64,000 nucleotides of DNA from Atrina japonica (lineage: Eukaryota; Mollusca; Bivalvia; Pterioida; Pinnidae): the NCBI GenBank assembly GCA_030159075.1, contig BROG01000151.1, positions 822,001 through 886,000 on the forward strand, in the 5' to 3' direction. How positions within the stretch are numbered: the first letter of the stretch is position 1; each line of letters starts with the position of its first letter. Shown here piece by piece: positions 13,428 through 23,639 of the stretch. The position numbers and the translations under genes were made by a program. A model generated the notes under the pieces. That model saw only the letters and a list, made by a program, of their open reading frames with translations. It did no database searches and was not told where the DNA came from.

Positions 13428-14085
13428 ATGTTCTATCTCGTGACGGACATCGGAAAACCCGTAAAACTATCTCGCTACATCGACAACGCGAACGGCGGGT
13501 GGTGTGTGGGTGTCAAGTCCATCCGTTTTTACAACGGACTGTACAACGTTAAGAAAGACGTGGAGATACGCTACGTCAAAGGGGGAGACAGACGTAAAGT
13601 CCAAAGCGTGCATGCCGGGTCGTACACCTTCACCGACCTACGACGAATTCTCGCGAAATACTTCGACAAGATATTCCTGGACAAGACCACCACGAGATTG
13701 AGAATCGACGGTTCGAGCAGTACGGCGGTGGAGCTTCCGTCGGAAAAATCGGTAAGATTCTCGGCATTCGCGCGAATGTGGCTCTCGGCGGGACCATCTC
13801 CTCGAGCCAGAGCATCAACCTGCAACCGGTGGAACTCCTCAACGTTCATCTCGACGAGTTGGAGGAGGGCATCAGAGACGGTACAGTGAAGGACATCCTC
13901 ATGTCCCTGCCAACGTGAAATTTTCCGAGTTGTACGAAAAAGACGTCGAACATCCCGTGTTCTTAACGTTGAGACGCGATCGCATCTCGGAATTAACGAT
14001 ACGTCTAAAAGACGAGGAGGGTAATCCCATCGACAATCACGGCCATCCCGTTCACATTCTCTTGGAATTTAAGAAAAATCTATAA
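13428..14085 (+). pseudogene. Candidate minor capsid/penton-type protein, frameshifted
   Basis: The frame from 13428 is good to about 13750 (starts MFYLVTDIGKPVKLS, then GGWCVGVKSIRFYNG). The homologous remainder lies in other frames as far as the stop at 14083-14085. That part includes VELLNVHLDELEEGI and a closing block with ISELTIRLKDEEGNPIDNHG. At least two indels are needed, for a product of about 215 residues. The closing block matches the pattern of the 37919-38954 gene of the second element (IEIQLRDDMGRKI), as does the early W-x-V-G segment, so the two look homologous. This is a recurrent Polinton protein rich in beta strands; calling it a minor capsid protein is inference. The gene downstream starts 7 bp after its stop. 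Confidence 0.55.
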
Positions 14086-14091
14086 ATAAAA

Positions 14092-14508
14092 ATGTCTAGA
14101 TCGGGATTCTATTACGAAGACTTGGAAAGGGAAGAACTGGCGGAGGATCTGAATGAGAGACTCTTGAAAGACATCAATGATGCCAAAGAGGAGATCACCG
14201 CGTTGGCCAAAAGCCGTCGCATCATGAACACGTTCCAATTCGACGTGACTAAAAACGGAAGAATCAGGCCGCAGCTGGGTACGACGATCTTGTTCGACGG
14301 TTACGTCATCCGTCTGGGATTTTTGCGGGAACTGGACGTGACGCTCGTCGTGAACGACGTGGAATACAGGACCTTTCAGACCAAGACCGGCGATATCGCC
14401 CCGCTGAATCCTCCGTTGCGGGTGACGTCGGGCGACGTCCTCACCATCGGCGTGAACAAAGGATCGAAAGCGGGTACCGTCAACGGCGTCGTCGTTCTCG
14501 ACATATAA
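14092..14508 (+). CDS. Small beta-rich Polinton protein, possibly structural
   Basis: Intact 138-residue frame. Residues 1-45 form a charged helix (DLEREELAEDLNERLLKDIN). From residue about 50 the sequence alternates polar and hydrophobic residues with many glycines, as in a small beta sandwich, and ends in VNGVVVLDI. The start follows ATAAATAAAA directly. It is in the same orientation as, and almost contiguous with, the genes on either side. I do not recognise a named family. A single-jelly-roll virion protein would fit the size and strand pattern, but this is a guess. Confidence 0.55.
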   Translation: MSRSGFYYEDLEREELAEDLNERLLKDINDAKEEITALAKSRRIMNTFQFDVTKNGRIRPQLGTTILFDGYVIRLGFLRELDVTLVVNDVEYRTFQTKTGDIAPLNPPLRVTSGDVLTIGVNKGSKAGTVNGVVVLDI

Positions 14509-14532
14509 AAATTTCTCATTAAAAAAGGAAGG

Positions 14533-15096
14533 ATGAGTAAAGAACAAAATACATTGAACCCGACGTTAGAACTCGATCCGCAACACTATCGTCTCAAACG
14601 CATCGGCGAGATCGAACAGACGTTTCGGCGAGAGATCGAGACGCGGAAGAGCATGCACAAAAAGTATAAGCGAATCGTGAACACCGCCGACAGTGTCGAC
14701 GGGGCCCTCATCTTGGGAAGCGCCGTTGTCGGGGGAGTAGGATTTATCGTACCCGTCGCGGGTCTGCCTCTCCAGATCGTGGCCCTGACCGTGGGGTCAG
14801 TGGGATTGGCCATGAAGGGTATCAGGCGATTACTATCGAAGAAATCGGACAAGCACCTCAAGATCATCAAACTCGCTGAGAGTAAATTGAATTCGATCTC
14901 GGATCTGGTGAGTCGCGCGCTCGAGGACGGGGAGATCACGGAGGAAGAATTCACAGCCGTGTCCCGCGAGCTGATCAAGTATCGCGAGATGAAGGACAAA
15001 CTGTATTCTAAGGACTTAGAAAAGGAGTCGAACCAAGAGACGGAGGACTTGGGTAAGCAGCTCCAAGAGCTCATAAAGAAATCCAAATCTCATTAA
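14533..15096 (+). CDS. Polinton conserved protein with a membrane hairpin
   Basis: Intact 187-residue frame. A basic, charged first 50 residues lead into a glycine-rich hydrophobic hairpin at about 56-95 (ALILGSAVVGGVGFIVPVAG, then LQIVALTVGSVGLAMKGI). A charged helical C-terminal half follows (LVSRALEDGEITEEEFTAVS). This arrangement recurs in invertebrate Polintons that I recognise; the function is unknown. Membrane association is predicted from composition. The start lies 12 bp after an ATTAAAAAA run. Confidence 0.7.
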   Translation: MSKEQNTLNPTLELDPQHYRLKRIGEIEQTFRREIETRKSMHKKYKRIVNTADSVDGALILGSAVVGGVGFIVPVAGLPLQIVALTVGSVGLAMKGIRRLLSKKSDKHLKIIKLAESKLNSISDLVSRALEDGEITEEEFTAVSRELIKYREMKDKLYSKDLEKESNQETEDLGKQLQELIKKSKSH

Positions 15097-15116
15097 GCCT
15101 GAGTATTATAAAAACA

Positions 15117-15269
15117 ATGAAACGGTTCACTGAAATGCTCGTCTTTGCCCTGCTCTCGTTTATCGCGGTATGGGTGTTACTCTTACTGTTCATGATTCTG
15201 CATCTACTACGATTAGAACGTTATCACCGAACGGAACGATGGCTGAGAAAACTTTTGCAGTCTTTATAA
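15117..15269 (+). CDS. Small single-pass membrane protein (50 aa)
   Basis: A 50-codon frame. After KRFTE there is one long hydrophobic helix (MLVFALLSFIAVWVLLLLFM), then a basic tail (LRLERYHRTERWLRKLL). It fits exactly in the gap between its neighbours, with 20 bp upstream and 25 bp downstream. Its ATG follows ATTATAAAAACA, like the other starts in this run. The positive-tail topology suggests N-out, C-in. No family assigned. Confidence 0.6.
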   Translation: MKRFTEMLVFALLSFIAVWVLLLLFMILHLLRLERYHRTERWLRKLLQSL

Positions 15270-15294
15270 AAAAAATGTATCTCTCTTAAAAACG

Positions 15295-15858
15295 ATGAAC
15301 GGGAGCGAGATATTAACGAACGGTACGACGGATATATCTGCCAAAGACAGGACCACCGGTACGACGGATATATCTGCTAAAGACAGGCTGTCGACCATCG
15401 TCGGATCCGGACGCGCGCGTCATTTTCTAGGAAAAGACGTGACCACTGTCGAATTGGAAAAGATGAACGACAATGAGCTGGAAAACCTGAATCGTCTGTT
15501 AAACGCACGGCTCGGCATGCGCATGAGCAAATCGATCGCCAATTCCTTCATCACTCTGTATGCCCAGGGTCTTAAATATTTTTTCGACTTAAAAAACGAG
15601 CCCAGACTGATCGAAGAGCTGAACGAAGACCCGTTCCTAGACGCGGCCATCGGCGAAGTGTGCTGTAGTCTGTATCACAACTTCGGCGCCTACTTGGCAC
15701 ATCTTAGCATAGCCGCCGCGTCTAGCCGATATATAACGGGGTTTAAAAAATCGGAGGATATAGAAAAAGACGATGGAACCAGCAGAAACCATAGCGATAA
15801 AGAACCCGAAACGTCAGGAAGTGGGGAAGAAGGGGGCGCAAAAGAGGTGGAGTCGTAA
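15295..15858 (+). CDS. Polinton protein of unknown function, with N-terminal duplication
   Basis: Intact 187-residue frame. Near the N-terminus the decapeptide GTTDISAKDR is present twice, encoded by an almost exact 30-bp DNA repeat (15326-15385). The middle is helical and moderately hydrophobic (SIANSFITLYAQGLKYFFDL, then SLYHNFGAYLAHLSIAAASS). The tail is acidic. The last 86 bp overlap the start of the next gene in another frame, unusual here and suggesting translational coupling or a late extension of this frame. I do not recognise the family. Confidence 0.6.
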   Translation: MNGSEILTNGTTDISAKDRTTGTTDISAKDRLSTIVGSGRARHFLGKDVTTVELEKMNDNELENLNRLLNARLGMRMSKSIANSFITLYAQGLKYFFDLKNEPRLIEELNEDPFLDAAIGEVCCSLYHNFGAYLAHLSIAAASSRYITGFKKSEDIEKDDGTSRNHSDKEPETSGSGEEGGAKEVES

Positions 15859-16108
15859 AGCCATTAGCCAGGATAGCAATGCTAATAGCCAGGATAGCAA
15901 TGCTAATAGCAATGCTAATAGCCAGGATAGCAATGCTAATAGCCAGGATAACAATACTAATAGCCAGGATAGCTGGAAATGGCTAGCGGGCGGCGGACTC
16001 GCGGTCGTCGGATTGTTGCTGATCTACATGAAAAAACCAGAGTCCATTCCAGAACCACCGCCCAAAGCACTTCCACCTCCAAAACCCAATCCCCATGAAA
16101 TGTATTAA
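15773..16108 (+). CDS. Small single-pass membrane protein with SQDSNAN repeats
   Basis: A 111-residue frame. A basic N-terminal block (NPKRQEVGKKGAQKRWSRK) resembles one I know from other Polintons. It is followed by about five copies of a SQDSNAN unit, encoded by a near-identical DNA repeat at about 15866-15970. Then comes one membrane helix (WLAGGGLAVVGLLLIYM) and a Pro-rich tail (PEPPPKALPPPKPNP). The repeat is probably a lineage-specific expansion, since the flanking blocks look older. A virion membrane protein is plausible. Confidence 0.6.
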   Translation: MEPAETIAIKNPKRQEVGKKGAQKRWSRKAISQDSNANSQDSNANSNANSQDSNANSQDNNTNSQDSWKWLAGGGLAVVGLLLIYMKKPESIPEPPPKALPPPKPNPHEMY

Positions 16109-16130
16109 ATAATTTTTTTCTACTAAAAAA

Positions 16131-16298
16131 ATGTGTAACGAGACACTGAGAACGTTCATGAACACGGCAGCGTTGATGGCGTCGGGGATCATCACCACGA
16201 GTTTATTCGTTGCCATGATCGCACAAGTAGTGGAAGCTAACGTCCACTACGTCCACGATTGTAGAGAAGAAGAAGAAGAGGTAAAACCCGATAAATAA
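16131..16298 (+). CDS. Small membrane protein (55 aa)
   Basis: A 55-codon frame starting right after CTACTAAAAAA. A hydrophobic segment (TAALMASGIITTSLFVAMIA) is followed by a His/Asp stretch and a (GAA)-rich acidic end (REEEEEVKPDK). It fills the gap between its neighbours, with 22 bp before and 18 bp after. It has the same ATG-proximal motif and strand as its neighbours, the main reason to believe it. Family not recognised. Confidence 0.55.
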   Translation: MCNETLRTFMNTAALMASGIITTSLFVAMIAQVVEANVHYVHDCREEEEEVKPDK

Positions 16299-16316
16299 TT
16301 TTTTCTCGTCTTTAAA

Positions 16317-16541
16317 ATGAGCGAAAAAGATTTGATCAACACCGTGTATCACGCGGCAGTCAGTACTGGAATCGCCATCGGATACGCGCAACTTTCCAAG
16401 AAAATCTTAAAGATGCCGGCGCCCAAGATGGATCTAGACCCGAAGGACTTCGGGATGATCCTCCTGGAGTTTGCGCTCGCCGAGTACACCAAAGACATGT
16501 TGGTCAAGAAGGGCATCATCCCCGCCAATATCATGAAATAA
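16317..16541 (+). CDS. Small Polinton protein (74 aa)
   Basis: Intact 74-codon frame directly after TCTTTAAA. Its mildly hydrophobic helices (VYHAAVSTGIAIGYAQL and FGMILLEFALAEYTKDMLVK) are separated by a Lys/Pro linker. There is no catalytic motif. Position and spacing (16 bp to the next start) support it as one of the compact late-type genes. Function unknown. Confidence 0.6.
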   Translation: MSEKDLINTVYHAAVSTGIAIGYAQLSKKILKMPAPKMDLDPKDFGMILLEFALAEYTKDMLVKKGIIPANIMK

Positions 16542-16557
16542 ACTAAACTCTATTAAA

Positions 16558-16956
16558 ATGGCAACGATCGCGATGATGATGGGCGGTGCATTAGTCAATG
16601 CTCTAGCCTTCTCAGGATCGCAATTTCTATTCTCGAATCACGAAGAACAGAAGAGACACGACGAGGCGATGGAAAAACTGACCAAGGCCAGAGACCAATG
16701 GAATCACGAACGCACGGAGCGATTAGATTTTCTCAACGAGAGACTCAAGAAAGAAGGACATGCGCTGTACACCTACAAAGAAGTAAACGCCGCCATGTCA
16801 CTCTACTCGCGGATGACGAACGAAGAGGCGATGGCTCCCGAACCGAAGTTGAGCGATTTCTATCAACCCTCGGAAGAACAAAAAGACAAGGAACTCTTCT
16901 TCGTGGTGATCGGGACGGGACTCGTCTTCTACGGCGTTAAAAAATACGTCGCGTAA
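16558..16956 (+). CDS. Polinton conserved protein with N- and C-terminal hydrophobic segments
   Basis: Intact 132-residue frame. An N-terminal hydrophobic block (MMMGGALVNALAFSGSQFLF) is followed by a charged coiled-coil-like region (KRHDEAMEKLTKARDQWNHE). Next come a PEPKLSDFYQPSE segment and a C-terminal helix (LFFVVIGTGLVFYGVKKYV). I recognise this architecture, including the DFYxPSE segment and the terminal GTG helix, from other animal Polintons. Its job is not known; membrane attachment at both ends is predicted. ATG abuts CTATTAAA. Confidence 0.7.
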   Translation: MATIAMMMGGALVNALAFSGSQFLFSNHEEQKRHDEAMEKLTKARDQWNHERTERLDFLNERLKKEGHALYTYKEVNAAMSLYSRMTNEEAMAPEPKLSDFYQPSEEQKDKELFFVVIGTGLVFYGVKKYVA

Positions 16957-16965
16957 ACTAAAAAC

Positions 16966-17916
16966 ATGGAAGAGATCTATTACAGCCCTAAAGGTTATTG
17001 GAAGGGGAAGACCGCCATCAAGAAATTGGCTAAGGCGGCCAACGTCAGCGAGAAGGAAGCCTTCGATTTTTTAAAAAAACAAGACGTGTGGCAAATCTAT
17101 CTCCCCGCTCCGAGAAGATCGTGAGACCCCGATTTGAACGCGTGGCAGAAAACGACATTCACCAGGCCGATCTCTTGTATCTGCCGCACGATAGGGTGGA
17201 CGGGAAGACGTACAAATACGCGTTGACGGTGGTCGACGTGGGCACGCGGTACAAGGAGGCGGAAGCGCTGACCAAGAGAAGCAGCGAGGCCGTGGCGGAC
17301 GCCTTCGAACGAATCTACGAACGACGACTGACGTATCCCAAGTTGCTGCAGGTCGATCCCGGTAAAGAATTCATGGGAAAGGTCCGCACGCTCATGAAAC
17401 GTCACGACACGAAAATAAGGACGGGACGGGTCGACGTTCATCGCGATCAGGCCATCGTCGAGCGATTCAACAAGACGTTGGGAGAACGGTCTCTTCACCT
17501 ATCAGTACCACCAAGAGATGAAGACCGATAAGATGGGAAAGGGGAAGACCACGAAGAAGGTGAACACGGAATGGGTGGAACGATATTCGGACGTCGTGAA
17601 AGCGATCAACGACGAGACGCAACCTCCCGAGGTCATCGTACCTCACACTCCCGTCGAATCGCCGATAGGTCCGTTTAACAAGGTCCGATTTCTCTATCTA
17701 CCCGCCGAGGCGAATAAAGACGATACCACGAGAAATTATCTTCCACAGAAGCGCAGGGCGACCGATCCCATCTGGGAGCGTGGACACAAACACGAGATCG
17801 ATCGACAGTTTAATATACAGGGCATCGACGTCTATTACCTGAAAGACACTCCCGGTAGAAATCCTAAAACGCCAGAGAGAGGTTTCGTGCGAGAAGAGTT
17901 GTTAATCGTCGAGTAA
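16966..17916 (+). pseudogene. Polinton integrase (retroviral-type DDE), two frameshifts
   Basis: This enzyme would insert the element into host DNA. Frame 1 (16966-17124) holds an N-terminal domain ending at a premature stop. Frame 2 (from about 17088 to 17520) holds the catalytic core: first Asp in HQADLLYLPHD, second in LLQVDPGKEFMG, Glu in AIVERFNKTLGE. Frame 3 (17518-17916) holds the C-terminal part, with a chromodomain-like or basic stretch (FNKVRFLYLPAEA, then GIDVYYLKDT). All three catalytic residues are present, but no single frame spans them with both flanking domains, so the gene is dead. It converges on the polymerase gene across a 32-bp gap holding a perfect hairpin. The start follows ACTAAAAAC. 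Confidence 0.93.
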
Positions 17917-17917
17917 T

Positions 17918-17945
17918 AATTTATAATCCATAGGGATTATAAATT
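17918..17945. terminator. Perfect 12-bp hairpin between convergent integrase and polymerase
   Basis: AATTTATAATCC and GGATTATAAATT are exact reverse complements around a 4-base ATAG loop. It fills the gap between the stop of the integrase (17916) and that of the polymerase (17949). It is symmetrical, so it could end transcription in both directions. Role inferred from position. Confidence 0.6.
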
Positions 17946-17948
17946 GTT

Positions 17949-20900
17949 TTAATCGAAGGCATAAGTGTGAATGCGATCCTCCCGAATGCGGAGTTTAGTG
18001 TCCAGAGGATCCAACGTCGTCTTTTCCTGTCGGATCCCGTAGATGATCTGTTTGAACGATCGAAGACTGTGCATCGGATGCGAAGTCCTGACGTCGTGAA
18101 AGAGAGCCTCCCTGTAGTCGTGGAAACCTATCTTATTTTTCAAGACGCATCGTCTCACACCTTTCGCTCGTTTGGTAACGTTATCGTCGTCCATCAACGT
18201 AGCGTACATCTTGGGTCTCAGACCGACGAATTCTTTGATGGGTTTCCCTCCGCATTCGTCTTTGAACTTACCGATCACCTTCTTGTTCTTATCTTTATTC
18301 GGCGGTACATGAGGATGATCGTCTTTGAAATTGGAAAAGTCGTATCCGTCTTCGTCTTCGAGCATGTCTCGGTAGACGTCCTCCGTCCGTATCTCCACCA
18401 GCAGCGAGTCCGTATCGGTGTACAACAGATCGCAGTCGACGCCGTACCTGGCCTTCAAGTGCTTGTAATACCAACCGTACATAAGACGCTTGGACAGATC
18501 CAAGATCGTCATACCGCAGTAGATGGGTTTGTCCAATTTGAACGGTGGTCGGTTTGAAGTGGAGGAAGACCATGCCGTCGTTGATCTTGGTCAACCCGTC
18601 GTAAGCGGGCGAGGCGATCATCTTTCGGATCTTTTTATCTCCGTCGTTGGCGGTGACGATCTTCAACTCTGTTCTGTTCCGTTTGTTTTCCATGGTCTTT
18701 CCGAAAGACGGCGTTTGTTCATGAGCTTGAAGAAGTCCTTTTCGAAATCGTTTTTAGCGCATTGACGCAATCGAGTGTTTTTTTTCGACTCGTAACCCGC
18801 GAGCCACGGCTCTTCGTCGAATTGTAGAACTCTGTGCACTCTCGTCAGTGTCATGCCCAGCTCCAGATAAAGCTTTAGCGTCTCGTAGTGCACGACGTAG
18901 TCCTTCTTGTCTCGGAGATTGGGAATGAGCTTCTTAGGACCCACGTCGCGCATCTCGTACTCCTCCATCAGCGTTTTCTGATAATCGGACAGATCGTTCG
19001 GATCGACCTGCATCGTCTCCGGAGCCAGCGGATAATTATTATGCTGCAATGCTTTCGGATACTCTAAATCGACTTCGAGGATGTAACCCTTTCCTTCCGG
19101 CGGATGGCACGGATCGGACACGTCCTCGACCCATTCGAACTTTCTACAGGGCAAGGGATGACTCATGGCTTCGCTGTAGAGCGCGTTGGCGTCTAGATAC
19201 ATGATGTACTTGGAGGGTCGATCGGGAATCGTAATCTTTCAAGTACTTGTTGTTCGCCTTTAGAATAACGTTGCGGGACGTAGGTGATCCCGCCTCTGAT
19301 CCCCTTTTCCACGAACAGATGCATGTCGTAATCGGTGAACAGCTCCAACTCGATCTTAGAGGTGAGTAACGCCGCGTCCCAGGACAAACCGGGGGCCATG
19401 TAGTATTGAGCCGGATCCAACGCGTAGTGCTTCAGAGAGATGCTGCGGAACTCTTCGAACACGTCGGCCAGCAGGATCACGTCGTCTTCAGATAGAGATC
19501 GTGGTAATCGCCCATGGTCTCGCATCCGCGTTCGCGCCAGACGGTCTGAGCGTGATCGTACTCCGCCGGAGAGATGTGAGTGTCCGACAACGTGCTGTAG
19601 AAGGCTTCCCTGGGCGGTAGGGACGTTTCCTTCGAACCTGGCGAAAAAGTCCATGTACTCGTAGGGATAGACTCCCTTTCTCGTCAGGAGCGAGACGTCC
19701 TCCTCCTCGAATACGGATTTCGTGATGGGATAGTCCTTTAGATTTTTAACCAGCGTCTCCAGACCGCACGACAAAAACTGGAAACTGTCGATGAATCGCA
19801 AAGAACCGATGGAGAAGCTGATGAACTTCTCCTGATTCATCGGAATGCAGTTGATGGACTTGTCCACCTCCATCTCAGATAATATCAGATGGGAATCGTA
19901 TCCTCGCAGGTTGTGAAAGACGACGGGGATGTGCTTTGCCCTTCTCAATAACCTGTTGCACTTGTTGTGCGCGGCCCCCCGAAACTTGCCGGGTGTGTGA
20001 CAGTGATCCTTGACCTTGACGAGCTCGAATGTCTCCGATCTCTCTCTCTTCATGATGTCGTCGATCTCGGTCTTTATGGCGACGTGACGTTCGAGGTCGA
20101 CTGGATCCGACGTGGTAATGTCGCATACCAGAGAGGACAGACTGGGCAGATTTTCCCGTTCCCGAAGAAGTTTCTTTTTTCGAGTCCACAGAGCTTTCCA
20201 CTTACGGCGATCTCCCGAGAATTCGTCTCCGCAGATGTAGCAGTGAGTCGCCTTCTCGAAGTTTTTCTTGTCCTCCGTTGGTCATGTGGAGCTCTTTTTT
20301 CGCGACGCCTTTAATCTTTTGTTCTTCTCATCTCAGATTATCTAAGAAATGTTTCACGACGCCATCGCCGCGATAGAGTACGGGCTCTTCGATCTTCTCG
20401 ACGCCCTTCTCCGATCTCCAGACGACGACGTAGCAGTATCCCGACGGAATGTGACGCGACGTCTTCGTCGTTTTATCTCCCGCCTCTTCGTCGAGGGGTG
20501 AAACGATGCACTCGAAGTCGGCGTAGATCGTGGCGTGAACGGGTTGTTTATGAGCCTCGTTCTTAAACTTGAGGATATTCTTCCCCTCCTCGGGCATGAC
20601 GGGTTTCATGGCCGGATTGTTGATGCCGCGACAATCGGCTCTGTGCTTTTCGTAAACCTCCTCGCTGGATAGGACTTTGAGACAACGAAGACACGGATAG
20701 GATTTCTCTGTGTGCTTTGAGTGAGAAGAAACCAATCTAGACATGTTTTTTATCCAAGAGTAGTGCCAATTACCCTCTTCCTCTAGCAACAACAGATTAA
20801 CTTCGCGATCGTGAAATCTTTCCGATATGTAATAAGGGAAGAACCCTTTCTTCTCCGTCCACCCGAAAACGTTGACGGCGAGTTCGTTGCGACGTTCGAA

Positions 20901-21669
20901 TCTGGGGATCTGCTTCAACGGCGTCGGATAATCGATGCACCTGAAGTCGTACAACTCGATAAACGGTATATAGTTTTGAGGTCTATAATGGCTATGTCTA
21001 ACATGATCGTGATATAAACACGCCAATACGCTATACATGAAACACCTCTGATCCTTGTTTTGAACGTTGATGATAGCCTTCTTATCCGCGATCTGCTTGG
21101 GCAACTTAAAATAAGAAGATCCCAGGAGCGGCTCGTACTTGGCAATATTCAAATAAATCATTTGCGCGTCGTCGATGACCCACCCGGATCCCGCCTGAAC
21201 GGTTTTATCGAGGGAATCGATCAACCCTTCGATCATGCTCTTAAACACGTCTTCGATCTCGTCTTCTCTCATAATCGCGTGTTGCCGAGTTTTGTGGAGT
21301 TGCGTGATGAAACTGCCAGCCGACCTCTAATATGTCTCGCTTGAATCGCTGTTCCACTTGAAGTTGGATCTTGATGGGACCTTTTCTCAGTTCGTCGGTC
21401 ATCTTAGAGATGAAGTCGTCTTTAAAATACTCTAACAACGCTCTGAGATTGGCTCGATGTATATGTTGACGAACGTCTTTTTTATAGCTGGTATAGAAGT
21501 GTTGAAAACTATCACCCAAATCGAGCGCGCGACGTTGCCTTCGTTTTTGGTCGACCCGAGCAACGCCTTCCTCGAGGTTTTCGTTCAACGTCCGTCGTAA
21601 CTTACGTCGAACGGTCTCTCTCGTCTGCTCTTCCGTCGACGACTTTCTTATACACCCATTTACCAGCAT
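17949..21669 (-). pseudogene. Polinton protein-primed type B DNA polymerase, at least six frameshifts
   Basis: This polymerase would replicate the element from a terminal protein. Pieces in order on the minus strand: the N-terminal region 21669-21241; 21272-20328 with a C2-type zinc site (CLRCLKV...RADC) and exonuclease motif I (YADFEC, about 20510); 20053-19193 with a CxxC...DHCH/HNKC zinc module just upstream and inside it, exonuclease II (FHNLRGYDSHLIL) and III (DVILLADVFEEF); 19202-18663 with palm motif A (DANALYSEAMSHPLP); then motif B split by a slip near 18714; and 18536-17949 with motif C (YTDTDSLLVEI). All catalytic motifs can be read, but in several frames. A compensating pair of indels lies at about 19490-19615. 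About 1,150-1,200 residues originally. Long dead. Confidence 0.93.
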
Positions 21670-21720
21670 TGTATAAACGTTTCACGCCTCTCAAAATGTT
21701 CATTGCTTTTACGTATATAG

Positions 21721-21906
21721 CATTTTCTTTAAGGCATGATCAAATTTACCCGAAATGACATAGACGCCCGGACGTTCGCGAAACTATCGGACTCGCGACT
21801 ATTAATAGTCTAGTGGAGGCGGCCAGGGGAATTACCCATTTAGCTATTTTTAGCAGTTTTTAGCCGTTTTGGGGTCATCGAGTGCAAGGTGCGCCAGACC
21901 ATACAA
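21721..21906 (-). repeat. Right terminal inverted repeat of the Polinton
   Basis: Reverse complement of 9129-9313 with scattered differences (for example GGGCGTC here against GGGGCGTC on the left). Its inner edge is the TAAAGAAAATG-type sequence also found at the left inner edge. CACGTAAT, the possible target duplication, is at 21918-21925. Confidence 0.95.
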
Positions 21907-23420
<1,514 letters not shown>

Positions 23421-23639
23421 ATTGAATTTCCGTGTGATATGTAAAGATATAGCTTTAAAAAAATCGTGGTAATGAAACTCCTCATAATATGATACATGTG
23501 TAAACATATGCTTATTTTGTATTTCAGAAAATTGATCAAAACCAGGAAAAAGATACTTGTTTATACCGAGGTCAACAACATCAATATATAAAAAGCTAAT
23601 AGTTTAAAGTTTTGAAAAAGAAACACGAAAGAAAACGGC

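Larger units (their letters stand above)
9129..21906. mobile_element. Polinton/Maverick DNA transposon, decayed, near full length
   Basis: Terminal inverted repeats of about 185 bp (9129-9313 and 21721-21906) bound a block with clearly higher GC than the flanks. It encodes the diagnostic Polinton set: protein-primed type B DNA polymerase, retroviral-type integrase, packaging ATPase and a double-jelly-roll capsid remnant. It also carries conserved small membrane proteins. CACGTAAT occurs at 9122-9129 and again at 21918-21925, consistent with a 6-bp-class target duplication, although the right copy lies about 11 bp outside the matched TIR. ATPase, capsid, integrase, polymerase and two structural genes carry frameshifts, so the copy is unlikely to be autonomous. 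I found no adenovirus-like cysteine protease, which many Polintons carry. Confidence 0.95.
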
